A stretch of 64,000 nucleotides of DNA. Origin: CAIZQW01 sp942493055 (lineage in GTDB: Bacteria > Verrucomicrobiota > Kiritimatiellia > RFP12 > UBA1067). Below are positions 1 to 7,223 of the stretch, in pieces (the first letter of the stretch is position 1; each line of letters begins with the position of its first letter). Location: positions 3,410,001-3,474,000 of the forward strand of contig OW818680.1 in the NCBI GenBank assembly GCA_942493055.1, written 5' to 3'. The notes under the pieces are model-generated. The model did no database searches and was not told the DNA's origin. It was given only the letters and a program-made list of their open reading frames with translations. The position numbers were made by a program, and so were the translations under genes.

Positions 1-599
1 ACGGTGAGCTCCGCAGTCAACTTTGTCCATTCGCGCGGGATGTCATTGAGATGCGCCGCCGACAGGACATGGCCCCATTCGTTTTCGAGCCTCACATAAG
101 CGTGGTTGGCGTCTCCTCGTTCCCTTCGGGCGTAACAGGAGAAAATATAAGTCTCTCCGCTTTTCAGCGGAAAGCCGTCAAACCCCTCGTTCTTCAGTCC
201 AACGCCCCCGCCGGCACGCGAGACTGTCAGGACGGCATATTGGGGACTGTTCGGATGGTAGGGGGCCTTTTGGGAGAGTTCCACGCTTCCCTTCCCGTCC
301 TGCTCCACAAGCGACCAGAACGAAAGGCCATTCCACGCCGCGTTGCATTTTGGGCTGTACTCGAAGGTCCTGTTCTGCACCATCTCGGCATAGAGACCGC
401 CGTCTGCAGCATAGTTCAGGTCTTCAAAAAAGATGCCCATGAGATCGTTGCTGATCGGCTTCCGGCTGTTCTCAACCCGGAGGGCGACGGGTTCGGCAGC
501 CGCTGCAAACAAAGCGCATCCCAACACAAGCGGCATGCAAACAAAGCGAGCGCAGAAAGGTGTAAAAGGAAAAAAGAGGGGTATGAGTTTTTGTTTCAT
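1..599 (-). CDS. GH51 alpha-L-arabinofuranosidase, N-terminal part (cut by window start)
   Basis: Reading the minus strand from the ATG at 597-599 gives an open frame to the window edge, about 199 residues. It begins with a signal peptide (basic MKQK, hydrophobic core, ending ...GCALFAAAAEP). The mature start carries the hallmark of GH51 arabinofuranosidases: KPISNDLMGIFFEDLNYAAD followed by GGLYAEMVQNRTFEYSP, and later GLKNEGFDG, which matches the N-terminal sandwich region of the family. GH51 enzymes remove arabinose side chains from arabinan, arabinoxylan or related glycans. The catalytic Glu pair lies beyond the window edge. No strong Shine-Dalgarno site is visible. It is read away from the rplI operon, whose terminator lies between them. 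The family call is firm; substrate is not known. Confidence 0.85.
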   Translation of the reverse strand, partial: MKQKLIPLFFPFTPFCARFVCMPLVLGCALFAAAAEPVALRVENSRKPISNDLMGIFFEDLNYAADGGLYAEMVQNRTFEYSPKCNAAWNGLSFWSLVEQDGKGSVELSQKAPYHPNSPQYAVLTVSRAGGGVGLKNEGFDGFPLKSGETYIFSCYARRERGDANHAYVRLENEWGHVLSAAHLNDIPREWTKLTAELT

Positions 600-682
600 T
601 GTGTAGATCTCAGTCGTTTATTGGAATACATGGAGCCAGAGGACGCTTATAGTAACACGCCTTCTTAAAAAGGGGCTATTGT

Positions 683-714
683 ATTTTTTGCAAAAGGCAT
701 GGCATTTTTTGCAA
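683..714 (-). promoter_or_regulatory. Putative operator upstream of the GH51 gene
   Basis: The motif ATTTTTTGCAA occurs twice, at 683-693 and 704-714, with start points 21 bp apart, about two helical turns. The inner arms TTGCAAAA and TTTTGCAA also form an inverted repeat. It lies about 85-115 bp upstream of the GH51 start codon, where a regulator could bind. The identical 10-mer CATTTTTTGC recurs at 34611-34620, upstream of the UroD-like gene cluster. No regulator can be named. Confidence 0.3.
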
Positions 715-780
715 CTGTATTGATCGGAACACTGAAATAATCAAAGACACCTGATCCAGGATGAAGGGTGAAGGGAAATA

Positions 781-811
781 AAAAAAAGGCGAGGTTGCCC
801 TCGCCTTTTTT
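781..811 (-). terminator. Rho-independent terminator of the ispE-rplI operon
   Basis: A perfect 7-bp GC stem, GGCGAGG at 788-794 and CCTCGCC at 799-805 with a TTGC loop, is flanked by seven A on one side and six T on the other, so it can terminate in either direction. It lies about 30 bases past the rplI stop codon on the minus strand and probably also limits read-through from the plus side. Confidence 0.9.
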
Positions 812-842
812 GATGCGCGTCCCGTAAAGGGATCTGCATGTA

Positions 843-1295
843 TTAGCCTTCGACAACCCACACCTTGATGGTGCAGGTCACTTCGGGATGGAGCTTGATC
901 GCGACATCGTACGAACCGGTCTCCTTGATCGGTTCAGCGAGGTCGATCTGGCTCTTGTCCAGGGCGATCTTGGAGTCAGCTTCCAGCGCCTTGAGGATGT
1001 CCGCCGCATGGACGGAGCCGTACAGGTGCGTGCCTTCGACGACCTTCTCGCGGAGCGTCACAGAGACCTTGGCGAGCTTTGCAGCCTTGTCCTTAGCCTC
1101 TGCGAGCTGGATGCGCGAGAGTTCTTCGCGTTCCTTGCGCATCTTTTCCAAGCGGCGCAAAGCACCCTGTGACACAGGGGCAGCGAGGTCTTTCGGCAAC
1201 AGGTAGTTACGGGCGTAACCGTCCTTCACCTTCACGACATCACCGGCCTTGCCGAGGTTGACAATATCTGCCAACAAAAGAATTTCAGTAGCCAT
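843..1295 (-). CDS. rplI: Ribosomal protein bL9
   Basis: The 150-residue product has the bL9 N-terminal domain with the signature GKAGDVVKVKDGYARNYLLP near residues 15-34, a long charged connecting helix, and a C-terminal domain. The length is typical of the family. bL9 binds 23S rRNA near the L1 stalk and affects frame maintenance. The ATG has a GAGAGGA ribosome-binding site at a good distance. It is the last gene of the rpsF-ssb-rpsR-rplI run and is followed by the terminator at 781-811. Confidence 0.98.
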   Translation of the reverse strand: MATEILLLADIVNLGKAGDVVKVKDGYARNYLLPKDLAAPVSQGALRRLEKMRKEREELSRIQLAEAKDKAAKLAKVSVTLREKVVEGTHLYGSVHAADILKALEADSKIALDKSQIDLAEPIKETGSYDVAIKLHPEVTCTIKVWVVEG

Positions 1296-1316
1296 AATAA
1301 TCGTCCTCTCTTGTTG

Positions 1317-1571
1317 TTAGGCCAGTAAGCCCATGTTACGTGCACGGCGGATGCCGCTCTTGATTTGGCGCTGTTGTGCAGCGGTCACGCCGGAAATACG
1401 CGCCGGAATAATTTTGCCGTATTCCGTTACGAAACGACGCAGGCTCTCGATGTCAGTCTCATCGATCAGCGTGTTCGGATCCAGCACGACGCGCTTGCGC
1501 ATCGGTGAATTGTCAAAATCACGGTCGCGATATTCGCGGCCCGGTTTCTTCTCTTTCTTGTGCATAGGCAT
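1317..1571 (-). CDS. rpsR: Ribosomal protein bS18
   Basis: The 84-residue basic protein has a bS18 core: TEYGKIIPARISGVTAAQQR followed by QIKSGIRRARNMGLL. It is part of the 30S platform and pairs with bS6, which is encoded two genes upstream. The start at 1571 is preceded by AGGAG nine bases away; a second in-frame ATG two codons later is less well placed. The gap to rplI is only 21 bases, consistent with one transcript. Confidence 0.98.
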   Translation of the reverse strand: MPMHKKEKKPGREYRDRDFDNSPMRKRVVLDPNTLIDETDIESLRRFVTEYGKIIPARISGVTAAQQRQIKSGIRRARNMGLLA

Positions 1572-1603
1572 AAACAGTTTCTCCTAATCTTCTGCTCAAT
1601 GGT

Positions 1604-2068
1604 TTAGAACGGTAAATTTTCATCGTCCTGAGGCAAGCCGCCTTCTGAGGCAAACGCCTCTGGCGTATCGGCATGACCCGTTGTCGGAGCCACGGCCGTG
1701 TGTGCGGGTGCGCCTGCTTGCGCGGGTGCGCCGGCGGGTTTCGTTCCGAGGAACTTGACCGTTTCGGCACGGACGCGCAGCTTCGAGCGCTTTTCACCCT
1801 GCTGGTTTTTCCACTCATCCATCTGAAGTCTGCCCTCGACGAGGACCGGACGACCTTTGGTGAGGTACTGGCCGCAGAGTTCCGCAAGCTTGTCCCAGAC
1901 AACAACATCCACAAAACAGGTCACCTCTTTGGTCTGCCCGCTCTTATCGCGCCAGCTCTCGGTCACCGCCAGTCCCAGGTCCGCGACTTTGACGCCGGTC
2001 CCTGCTTGGCGGATTTCCGGGTCCCGCGTCAGGTTTCCCATGAGAATCACTTTGTTAAAGGATGCCAT
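1604..2068 (-). CDS. ssb: Single-stranded DNA-binding protein
   Basis: The 154-residue protein has an N-terminal OB fold (MASFNKVILMGNLTRDPEIR, later FVDVVVWDKLAE), then a low-complexity Ala/Pro/Gly linker from about residue 110, and the acidic tip DDENLPF that SSB proteins use to recruit replication and repair enzymes. It binds ssDNA as a tetramer. Position between rpsF and rpsR is the conserved arrangement. Length and tail indicate a complete gene. Confidence 0.97.
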   Translation of the reverse strand: MASFNKVILMGNLTRDPEIRQAGTGVKVADLGLAVTESWRDKSGQTKEVTCFVDVVVWDKLAELCGQYLTKGRPVLVEGRLQMDEWKNQQGEKRSKLRVRAETVKFLGTKPAGAPAQAGAPAHTAVAPTTGHADTPEAFASEGGLPQDDENLPF

Positions 2069-2103
2069 TGTTCACCGTCCTTCTACGTTGCGCGTGAGTT
2101 GGC

Positions 2104-2511
2104 TTATGCCTCTTCCGCGTTATGTTTTTCAGCTGCAGCTTCGGCTTTCTCTTCCGCTAAGGCAGCGCGTGCTGCGTCACGGACCCTCTGTTCCTCGGCC
2201 TGCTTGACGATCTTGGCCTCGCGGCGTTCGTCAACAGTGAGGAGCTGCACGCGGAAGAACTCCTCGAGCAGGCGATAACGGCCCTGGAGGGTGACCACCT
2301 GGGCGGGATTCAATTCGAAGCGGATCTTGACGAAAACGCCGCCATCCTTCTTCTGCATCGGACGTGCGAAGGTCTTCTTGCCGAGCACGGTCGTGCTCAG
2401 CACCTTGCCGTTCAGGCGGGTAATTTCATTGCTCGCCTTTTCGACCAGTCCGTCGATCGAATCATCCTTCGCAACGTTTGCGAAGATGTACATGCCATCG
2501 TATTTTTTCAT
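2104..2511 (-). CDS. rpsF: Ribosomal protein bS6
   Basis: The 135-residue protein starts MKKYDGMYIFANVAKDD and contains GKKTFARPMQKKDGG, matching the bS6 alpha-beta fold. bS6 binds bS18 on the 30S platform. The C-terminus, from about residue 100, is an Ala/Glu/Lys-rich tail longer than the minimal core, as seen in many bacteria. It starts 16 bases after the pth stop codon, so the two are very probably cotranscribed. Confidence 0.97.
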   Translation of the reverse strand: MKKYDGMYIFANVAKDDSIDGLVEKASNEITRLNGKVLSTTVLGKKTFARPMQKKDGGVFVKIRFELNPAQVVTLQGRYRLLEEFFRVQLLTVDERREAKIVKQAEEQRVRDAARAALAEEKAEAAAEKHNAEEA

Positions 2512-2527
2512 GATGAAAAATCCATTC

Positions 2528-3130
2528 TCATTTCCGGTCTTCCGGTGCAGGCGGGGGTTCCGCGCTCCAACCGTTGAACCGGTTCATCGTCTCGTTCAAA
2601 CCTTGTTCAATCAGGAACAATGCCGCGTCTGCCGCTGCTTCGACTGATTTCCGCAAGAGGTTCTGCCGGGGTTCGTCGAGTTTGGACAGCACTTGGCTGG
2701 CCAAATCGCTTTGACGGTCCTCACGTCCGACTCCCACGCGTAAACGCGGGAAGGCTTCAGTGCCGAGCTGCTCAATGATCGAGAGCAGTCCCCGGTGCCC
2801 GCCGCTGCCGCCGTTCGCCCGGATCCGCAACCGCCCCAAGGGCAAATCTGCGTCATCCGAAATCACGGTCAGGTCGGCTGGCGTACCGCCAAAATACCTC
2901 AGCAGGGGGGCTACGCTGTTTCCGCTCAGATTCATAAACGTCTGAGGCTTCACCAGCATGAGCTGCTGTCCTGCATAAATCGTCTTCACGGTGCGTGCTT
3001 GAAAGCCCGAACTGTTTTTCCACTCGACCTTAAGCCGCTGCGCAATCTCGTCGACAACATCGAAGCCGACATTGTGCGGCGTATGAGCGTAGGCTTGGCC
3101 GGGGTTGCCCAGTCCCGCAATCACTTTCAC
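2528..3130 (-). CDS. pth: Peptidyl-tRNA hydrolase
   Basis: The 200-residue enzyme cleaves peptidyl-tRNA released by drop-off, recycling tRNA. Visible motifs are the N-terminal VIAGLGNPG, THNVGFD-type segment (PHNVGFDVVDEI, catalytic His about residue 20), FMNLSG, DDADLPLG (catalytic-site Asp) and GSGGHRGLLSI. The start codon is GTG, with AGGAGG ten bases upstream. An ATG lies between the SD and the GTG but is out of frame and closes after three codons. It follows rplY by 18 bases, the usual rplY-pth order. Confidence 0.97.
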   Translation of the reverse strand: MKVIAGLGNPGQAYAHTPHNVGFDVVDEIAQRLKVEWKNSSGFQARTVKTIYAGQQLMLVKPQTFMNLSGNSVAPLLRYFGGTPADLTVISDDADLPLGRLRIRANGGSGGHRGLLSIIEQLGTEAFPRLRVGVGREDRQSDLASQVLSKLDEPRQNLLRKSVEAAADAALFLIEQGLNETMNRFNGWSAEPPPAPEDRK

Positions 3131-3148
3131 GCGGACATATCCTCCTGG

Positions 3149-3883
3149 TTACTTCTTGGCAGAAGCGCCCTTTGCTGCAGGTGCTGCCTTTGCCGCGGGT
3201 GCTGCTTTTGCTCCAGAAGCGCCGGCAGCCGGTGCTGCCCCCTCTTCTTCCTTCTTGCCCTTGGTTACGACATCAGGGGTTGCAACTGCGGCCCCTTCAG
3301 CAACCACAGGTGCGGCTTCTTCCTGGATGGCGACAACGCCTGCGAACGAAATGTCCTTCGGAGTCATCACCGTGTACTTGTCGCCCATCATCAAGTCGCG
3401 CACGAACAGGGTCTGGCCAACCTTGAGGGCTGAGACATCCACATCGAAATGTTCGAGGATGTCTGTCGGCAAGCACTCCACGTCGACCGCACGGAGGGTC
3501 TGCTGGAGAACGCCGCCGCCGAGCTTGACGCCTTCGGGCTCGCCGAAGACATGGACCGGGATGGAGACGCGGATCTTCTTGGTCAGCGAGACTTCGCCGA
3601 AATCCACGTGGATCGGTTTGCCGGTCATCACGTTGTGTTGCACTTCGCGCATCAGCGCGGGCACAAGCGTACCATCCAGATCGAGGGAGACGAGCACGTG
3701 TTCGCTGGTGTGGTGTTTAAGCATCATTTCGAATTCATGTGCATTAAACTTGATCAGCGTGGTGCCGCCCTCAATCCGGTTCACCGCAGCAGGAACGAGA
3801 CCTGAACGGCGTAAACGACCGGATGCTTTGGAGCCTTGTTCTGTGGCGCCGCGCATCTCGGTTTTGAGTTTTAATTGTTCCAT
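3149..3883 (-). CDS. rplY: Ribosomal protein bL25, long CTC form
   Basis: The chosen ATG at 3883 (MEQLKLKTEMRG...) is preceded by AAGGA and matches the family start; an upstream in-frame ATG at 4003 would add 40 unrelated residues. The resulting 244-residue protein has the 5S-rRNA-binding bL25 domain (about 1-95, GRLRRSGLVPAAVNR) and the second CTC/TL5 beta domain (about 100-190, IHVDFGEVSLTKKIRVSIPV). A roughly 40-residue Ala/Lys/Pro-rich tail ends in AKK, probably disordered. It sits between prs and pth, as in many bacteria. Confidence 0.95.
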   Translation of the reverse strand: MEQLKLKTEMRGATEQGSKASGRLRRSGLVPAAVNRIEGGTTLIKFNAHEFEMMLKHHTSEHVLVSLDLDGTLVPALMREVQHNVMTGKPIHVDFGEVSLTKKIRVSIPVHVFGEPEGVKLGGGVLQQTLRAVDVECLPTDILEHFDVDVSALKVGQTLFVRDLMMGDKYTVMTPKDISFAGVVAIQEEAAPVVAEGAAVATPDVVTKGKKEEEGAAPAAGASGAKAAPAAKAAPAAKGASAKK

Positions 3884-4069
3884 TTTATTCCTTGTTTCAT
3901 CTGTTCCGCAAGCAGACCCCCACTCGGCGTTTAAAGGTCGTTCACTCGCAAGGCAGCAACCACGATGCCCTGTCTGCGTTCTTTCCTCCCGCGCCAATCT
4001 CAAATCTGTTCTACGGATAGTCCTAAGTCGATAAGGGACCCTTCAAACATGCGAAGCGAAAACACTATG

Positions 4070-5029
4070 CTAGTTTTCGCCCTCTTCATGCCTGAACAGC
4101 GAGCTTATCGACTGGTCGTTGTGGATCCTGCGAACCGCTTCGCCGAGCAGCTCAGAGACGGAGAGCACAGTCACCTTCACGGGCAATTGGCTGAGGTCCA
4201 GGTCGCTCCGCAACGGAACGGTATCTGTGACCACCAGCTCATTGATGCCAGCTTCGGTCTTCAGGCGCTCTACGCCTTTATCCGTCAGAGGGAAGTGTGT
4301 CACAGCAGCCCTTACGGACGCCGCGCCCTTCTCTCGGACGATCTTCGCTGCCGCACAGAGCGTGCCGCAGGTTGTGGTCATGTCATCGACCAGGATCACG
4401 TCACAGCCTTCAACGTCACCGACGACGCTGAACGCATCCACCTCCGCGTCTCCCAACCTCTGCTTCGCCACAATCGCCAGGCCTGTGCCCAGCAATTGCG
4501 AGTAGCTATACGCTGTCTTCGCCCCTCCGGTATCGGGCGACACAACCAGCGGCTTCTTCAGCTTCATCTCGCGCAGGTACTTCACCATTACTGGCGCGGC
4601 GTGCAGGTGGTCAACGGGAATATCAAAAAATCCTTGTATCTGCTGGGCATGCAAATCCATCGCGAGGATGCGGTCAGCTCCGGCCGCCACCAGCAGATTG
4701 GCGACCAGCTTTGCGGTAATCGGGACGCGCGGCTGATCCTTGCGATCCTGGCGCGCATAGCCGTAATAGGGGAGGACAGCCGTGATGCGCTTCGCAGAGC
4801 CACGGCGGCAGGCGTCAATCATGATCAGGAGCTCCATCAGCATCTCGTTGGGCTGCGTGCAGATGGGCTGAACAATAAAGACATCCATCCCGCGGATGTT
4901 GTCTTCGATCTTGACATGGGTCTCGCCATCCGGGAAACGGCGAATCTTCGCGTTGCCCAGCTTGCCGCCAAGATACTGCATCATCTTCTCTGCCAACGGC
5001 AGATTTGCTGTTCCTGAAAATACGATCAT
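4070..5029 (-). CDS. prs: Ribose-phosphate pyrophosphokinase (PRPP synthase)
   Basis: The 319-residue enzyme transfers pyrophosphate from ATP to ribose 5-phosphate, making PRPP for nucleotide, His and Trp synthesis. Family features visible are RRFPDGETHVKIEDN near residue 30, YYGYARQDRK (flexible loop region), AMDLHAQQIQGFFDIPVDHL and the PRPP-binding loop DVILVDDMTTTCGTL near 215. Length is standard. An AGGTGA site lies just before the ATG. It follows tRNA-Gln by 14 bases. Confidence 0.97.
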   Translation of the reverse strand: MIVFSGTANLPLAEKMMQYLGGKLGNAKIRRFPDGETHVKIEDNIRGMDVFIVQPICTQPNEMLMELLIMIDACRRGSAKRITAVLPYYGYARQDRKDQPRVPITAKLVANLLVAAGADRILAMDLHAQQIQGFFDIPVDHLHAAPVMVKYLREMKLKKPLVVSPDTGGAKTAYSYSQLLGTGLAIVAKQRLGDAEVDAFSVVGDVEGCDVILVDDMTTTCGTLCAAAKIVREKGAASVRAAVTHFPLTDKGVERLKTEAGINELVVTDTVPLRSDLDLSQLPVKVTVLSVSELLGEAVRRIHNDQSISSLFRHEEGEN

Positions 5030-5043
5030 AAGTCACCTAAAAA

Positions 5044-5117
5044 TGGTTGCCCGGGGTGGATTCGAACCACCTCTGAAAGAGTCAAAGTCTCTTGTGCTGC
5101 CATTACACCACCGGGCA
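5044..5117 (-). tRNA. tRNA-Gln (UUG)
   Basis: The minus strand folds as a complete 74-nt tRNA with encoded CCA. Acceptor arms TGCCCGG and CCGGGCA pair fully, the T arm is GTGG-TTCGAAT-CCAC, and the anticodon loop CTTTGAC gives UUG, hence glutamine. It lies between ispE and prs, the gene order also known in many proteobacteria (ispE, tRNA-Gln, prs, rplY, pth). Its 5' fifteen bases overlap the end of the ispE reading frame. Confidence 0.96.
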
Positions 5118-6008
5118 AGTACGAACTAATATATGCCACAGGCGCTCGTCGAGTCTCCGGCATACCTCTTGTCCATGCGCTTCGTCTCGCACCAGACCAA
5201 AGACAGACGAGCCGCTCCCGGAAAGCAAAACACCAAAACAGCCCGCAACCTGAAGCTGCTGAGCTGCCTGTGCGACAAGGGGATAGCGTTCAAAAACCCC
5301 CTCTTGCAAACCGTTATACAATACGTCTGCCGCTGCGGCCACGTGGCCTGTTCGGACAAAAGAGAGCATATTATGAAGGAAGTGGGGGGGTGGAGTCAAG
5401 CCCGCTTTCCAGTTTTTGAAAACTTCCGCTGTGCAGCAGGGGATGCCCGGATTGGCGATCACCACCCAGAAACCGCGGCACGTCTCCTCGGTAAGGCCCT
5501 GGAATAGGCCGGTGATATACTCGCCGCGGCCCTCCATGAGCACGGCTCCGCCATGTACCAGCGCTGGAATGTCGCTTCCAAGCTCGGCGCCCAGCTCCAT
5601 CATTTCGCCGCGCGGAAGGTCCAGCTCCCAGAGCTCGTTGAGCCCCCGGATGACGGCGGCGGCATCCGCGCTCCCGCCGCCCATGCCCCCGCCGATCGGT
5701 ATGCGCTTATGAATATGGAGCGTAGCGCCGGCCTCCACGTGGTAACGCGCCTGCATCATCTGGGCGGCCCGGAAGCAGAGGTTCTTTTCAGGGGCGCCGA
5801 TGAGCGCGAGATCCACCCACGGCTCGGCCGTCACCGTGAGGGAGATGCCGGCGCTTGTGGTGGTCATGGTCACGGTGTCGGTCAATGACACCGGCATCAC
5901 GACGCTTCTGAGCGCGTGGTAGCCATCCGCCCGCTTGCCTAACACTTCAAGCGTGAGGTTGATTTTCGCGGGCGTCTCAATCGAAATGGATGACCCTTCC
6001 TGTTTCAT
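5103..6008 (-). CDS. ispE: 4-diphosphocytidyl-2-C-methyl-D-erythritol kinase
   Basis: This GHMP kinase phosphorylates CDP-methylerythritol in the MEP isoprenoid pathway. Motifs are PAKINLTLEVLGKRADGYHA near the start, the ATP loop PIGGGMGGGSADAAAVIRGL and LLSGSGSSVFGL near the end. ATG 6008 is chosen because a promoter ends ten bases upstream and the family alignment begins there; the product is 301 residues. A TTG 13 codons upstream is open in frame but coincides with the -35 box. The last codons (...TCPVV, stop 5103-5105) lie inside the tRNA-Gln gene. Confidence 0.93.
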   Translation of the reverse strand: MKQEGSSISIETPAKINLTLEVLGKRADGYHALRSVVMPVSLTDTVTMTTTSAGISLTVTAEPWVDLALIGAPEKNLCFRAAQMMQARYHVEAGATLHIHKRIPIGGGMGGGSADAAAVIRGLNELWELDLPRGEMMELGAELGSDIPALVHGGAVLMEGRGEYITGLFQGLTEETCRGFWVVIANPGIPCCTAEVFKNWKAGLTPPPHFLHNMLSFVRTGHVAAAADVLYNGLQEGVFERYPLVAQAAQQLQVAGCFGVLLSGSGSSVFGLVRDEAHGQEVCRRLDERLWHILVRTCPVV

Positions 6009-6018
6009 GGGGGCGCGT

Positions 6019-6047
6019 ATTGTGCCAAAATCGTATTTCACTTGCAA
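6019..6047 (-). promoter_or_regulatory. Promoter of the ispE operon
   Basis: On the minus strand TTGCAA (6047-6042), a 17-base spacer and CACAAT (6024-6019) form a plausible sigma-70 promoter. The ATG of ispE is only ten bases past the -10 box, so the leader would be a few bases at most. No Shine-Dalgarno site is visible. Confidence 0.5.
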
Positions 6048-6132
6048 CTAACAATTATCATTTTTAACAAAAAAGTGGCGGTCAGGTCATTGCGGACGAT
6101 CCAAGGTATAGATATTCCCCGGTAAATAATCT

Positions 6133-6161
6133 TTGCATTTTAAGCTAATCTTTCTGATAAT
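6133..6161 (+). promoter_or_regulatory. Promoter of hydE
   Basis: TTGCAT (6133-6138), a 17-base spacer and GATAAT (6156-6161) form a good sigma-70 match. The ATG of hydE starts at 6168, six bases past the -10 box, about where transcription would begin, so a leaderless mRNA is predicted. It is divergent from the ispE promoter. Confidence 0.6.
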
Positions 6162-6167
6162 AAGACC

Positions 6168-7214
6168 ATGTTATTAAATGCTCAGGAAATTATGGAGAAG
6201 CTTCAGCAGGCTGCGCTTTCCGGCGAGGCCTGTGAGGCGCTTTGCGACGCGGCTGACCGCGTACGCGCCCGCCACTTGGGCGACACGGTCTATCTCCGGG
6301 GCATTATCGAGTTTTCAAACGTCTGCCGTAACCAATGCACCTATTGCGGCATCCGGTGCGAAAACACCCAGATCTCGCGTTACCGTATGCCCGTGGATGA
6401 AATCGTCGAGACCGCCCGCCTCGGCAAGGCCATGGGCTGCGGCACGGTCGTGCTCCAGTCCGGCGAAGACCCCTTCTATACGGTCCCCCTCCTGAGCGAG
6501 ATGATCCAGCGCATCAAGTCGGAAACCGGCATGGCCGTCACCCTCTCCATCGGTGTGCGGCCGTGGGAGGAGCTTTCCGCGCTCAAAGCCGCAGGCTGCG
6601 ACCGCTATCTCTTACGCTTTGAAACCTCCAATGAGCTCATCTTCGGCGCTATCCATCCGGATGAAAGCTTTGCCCGCCGTATCCAGTGCCTCACAGACCT
6701 GCGCGAACTCGGTTTCCAGGTCGGCAGCGGCTTCATGATCGGCATTCCGCCTTTTCTCTCAGGGGAGACGCCCAAGGACGCCGCCCGCGCGACCCTGGAG
6801 CAGATCGCCCGCGATGTGCTCTTCACCACCCAGCTCAAACTCCAGATGATCGGGTGCGGACCCTTCCTCGCCCATCCGGATACGCCGCTTGCAGGCAACC
6901 CCGCGCTGGAGAACCATGACATTTATTATGCGACCATGGCCCTCCTGCGCATCCTGAATCCGCTGGCGCATATCCCCGCCACCACAGCCTTTGACGCCCT
7001 CGATGCCAGCGGACGCGACCGCGTCATGCACGGCGGCGCGAATATCTTCATGCCCAATATCACGCCGGCAATCTACCGCCGCCAATACCAGCTCTACCCG
7101 AACAAGCCCAGCGTCGATGACGACCCCGAGGTCAGCGTCCGCCGCGTCTGCGAACGCCTCGCCAGCCTCGGCCGTCCCGTCAGCGCCGCTCCGGGCCATT
7201 CGATTGTCAAATGA
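6168..7214 (+). CDS. hydE: [FeFe]-hydrogenase maturation radical SAM protein HydE
   Basis: The 348-residue protein has the HydE signature YLRGIIEFSNVCRNQCTYCG with the radical-SAM cluster ligands C53, C57 and C60 (CX3CX2C), then SRYRMPVDEIVE, LQSGEDP, and in the C-terminal half GPFLAHPDTPLA, IPATTA and GANIFMPN, all typical of HydE. HydE, with HydG and HydF, builds the H-cluster of [FeFe]-hydrogenase, which points to hydrogen metabolism. No hydF, hydG or hydrogenase is in the window. No ribosome-binding site is visible, in line with a leaderless transcript. amrS follows after nine bases. Confidence 0.88.
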   Translation: MLLNAQEIMEKLQQAALSGEACEALCDAADRVRARHLGDTVYLRGIIEFSNVCRNQCTYCGIRCENTQISRYRMPVDEIVETARLGKAMGCGTVVLQSGEDPFYTVPLLSEMIQRIKSETGMAVTLSIGVRPWEELSALKAAGCDRYLLRFETSNELIFGAIHPDESFARRIQCLTDLRELGFQVGSGFMIGIPPFLSGETPKDAARATLEQIARDVLFTTQLKLQMIGCGPFLAHPDTPLAGNPALENHDIYYATMALLRILNPLAHIPATTAFDALDASGRDRVMHGGANIFMPNITPAIYRRQYQLYPNKPSVDDDPEVSVRRVCERLASLGRPVSAAPGHSIVK

Positions 7215-7223
7215 GGTGTTATT

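Noticed and set aside
51..668. 205-residue plus-strand frame at the window start
   Set aside because: It is antisense to the GH51 gene, which matches family signatures over its whole visible length.
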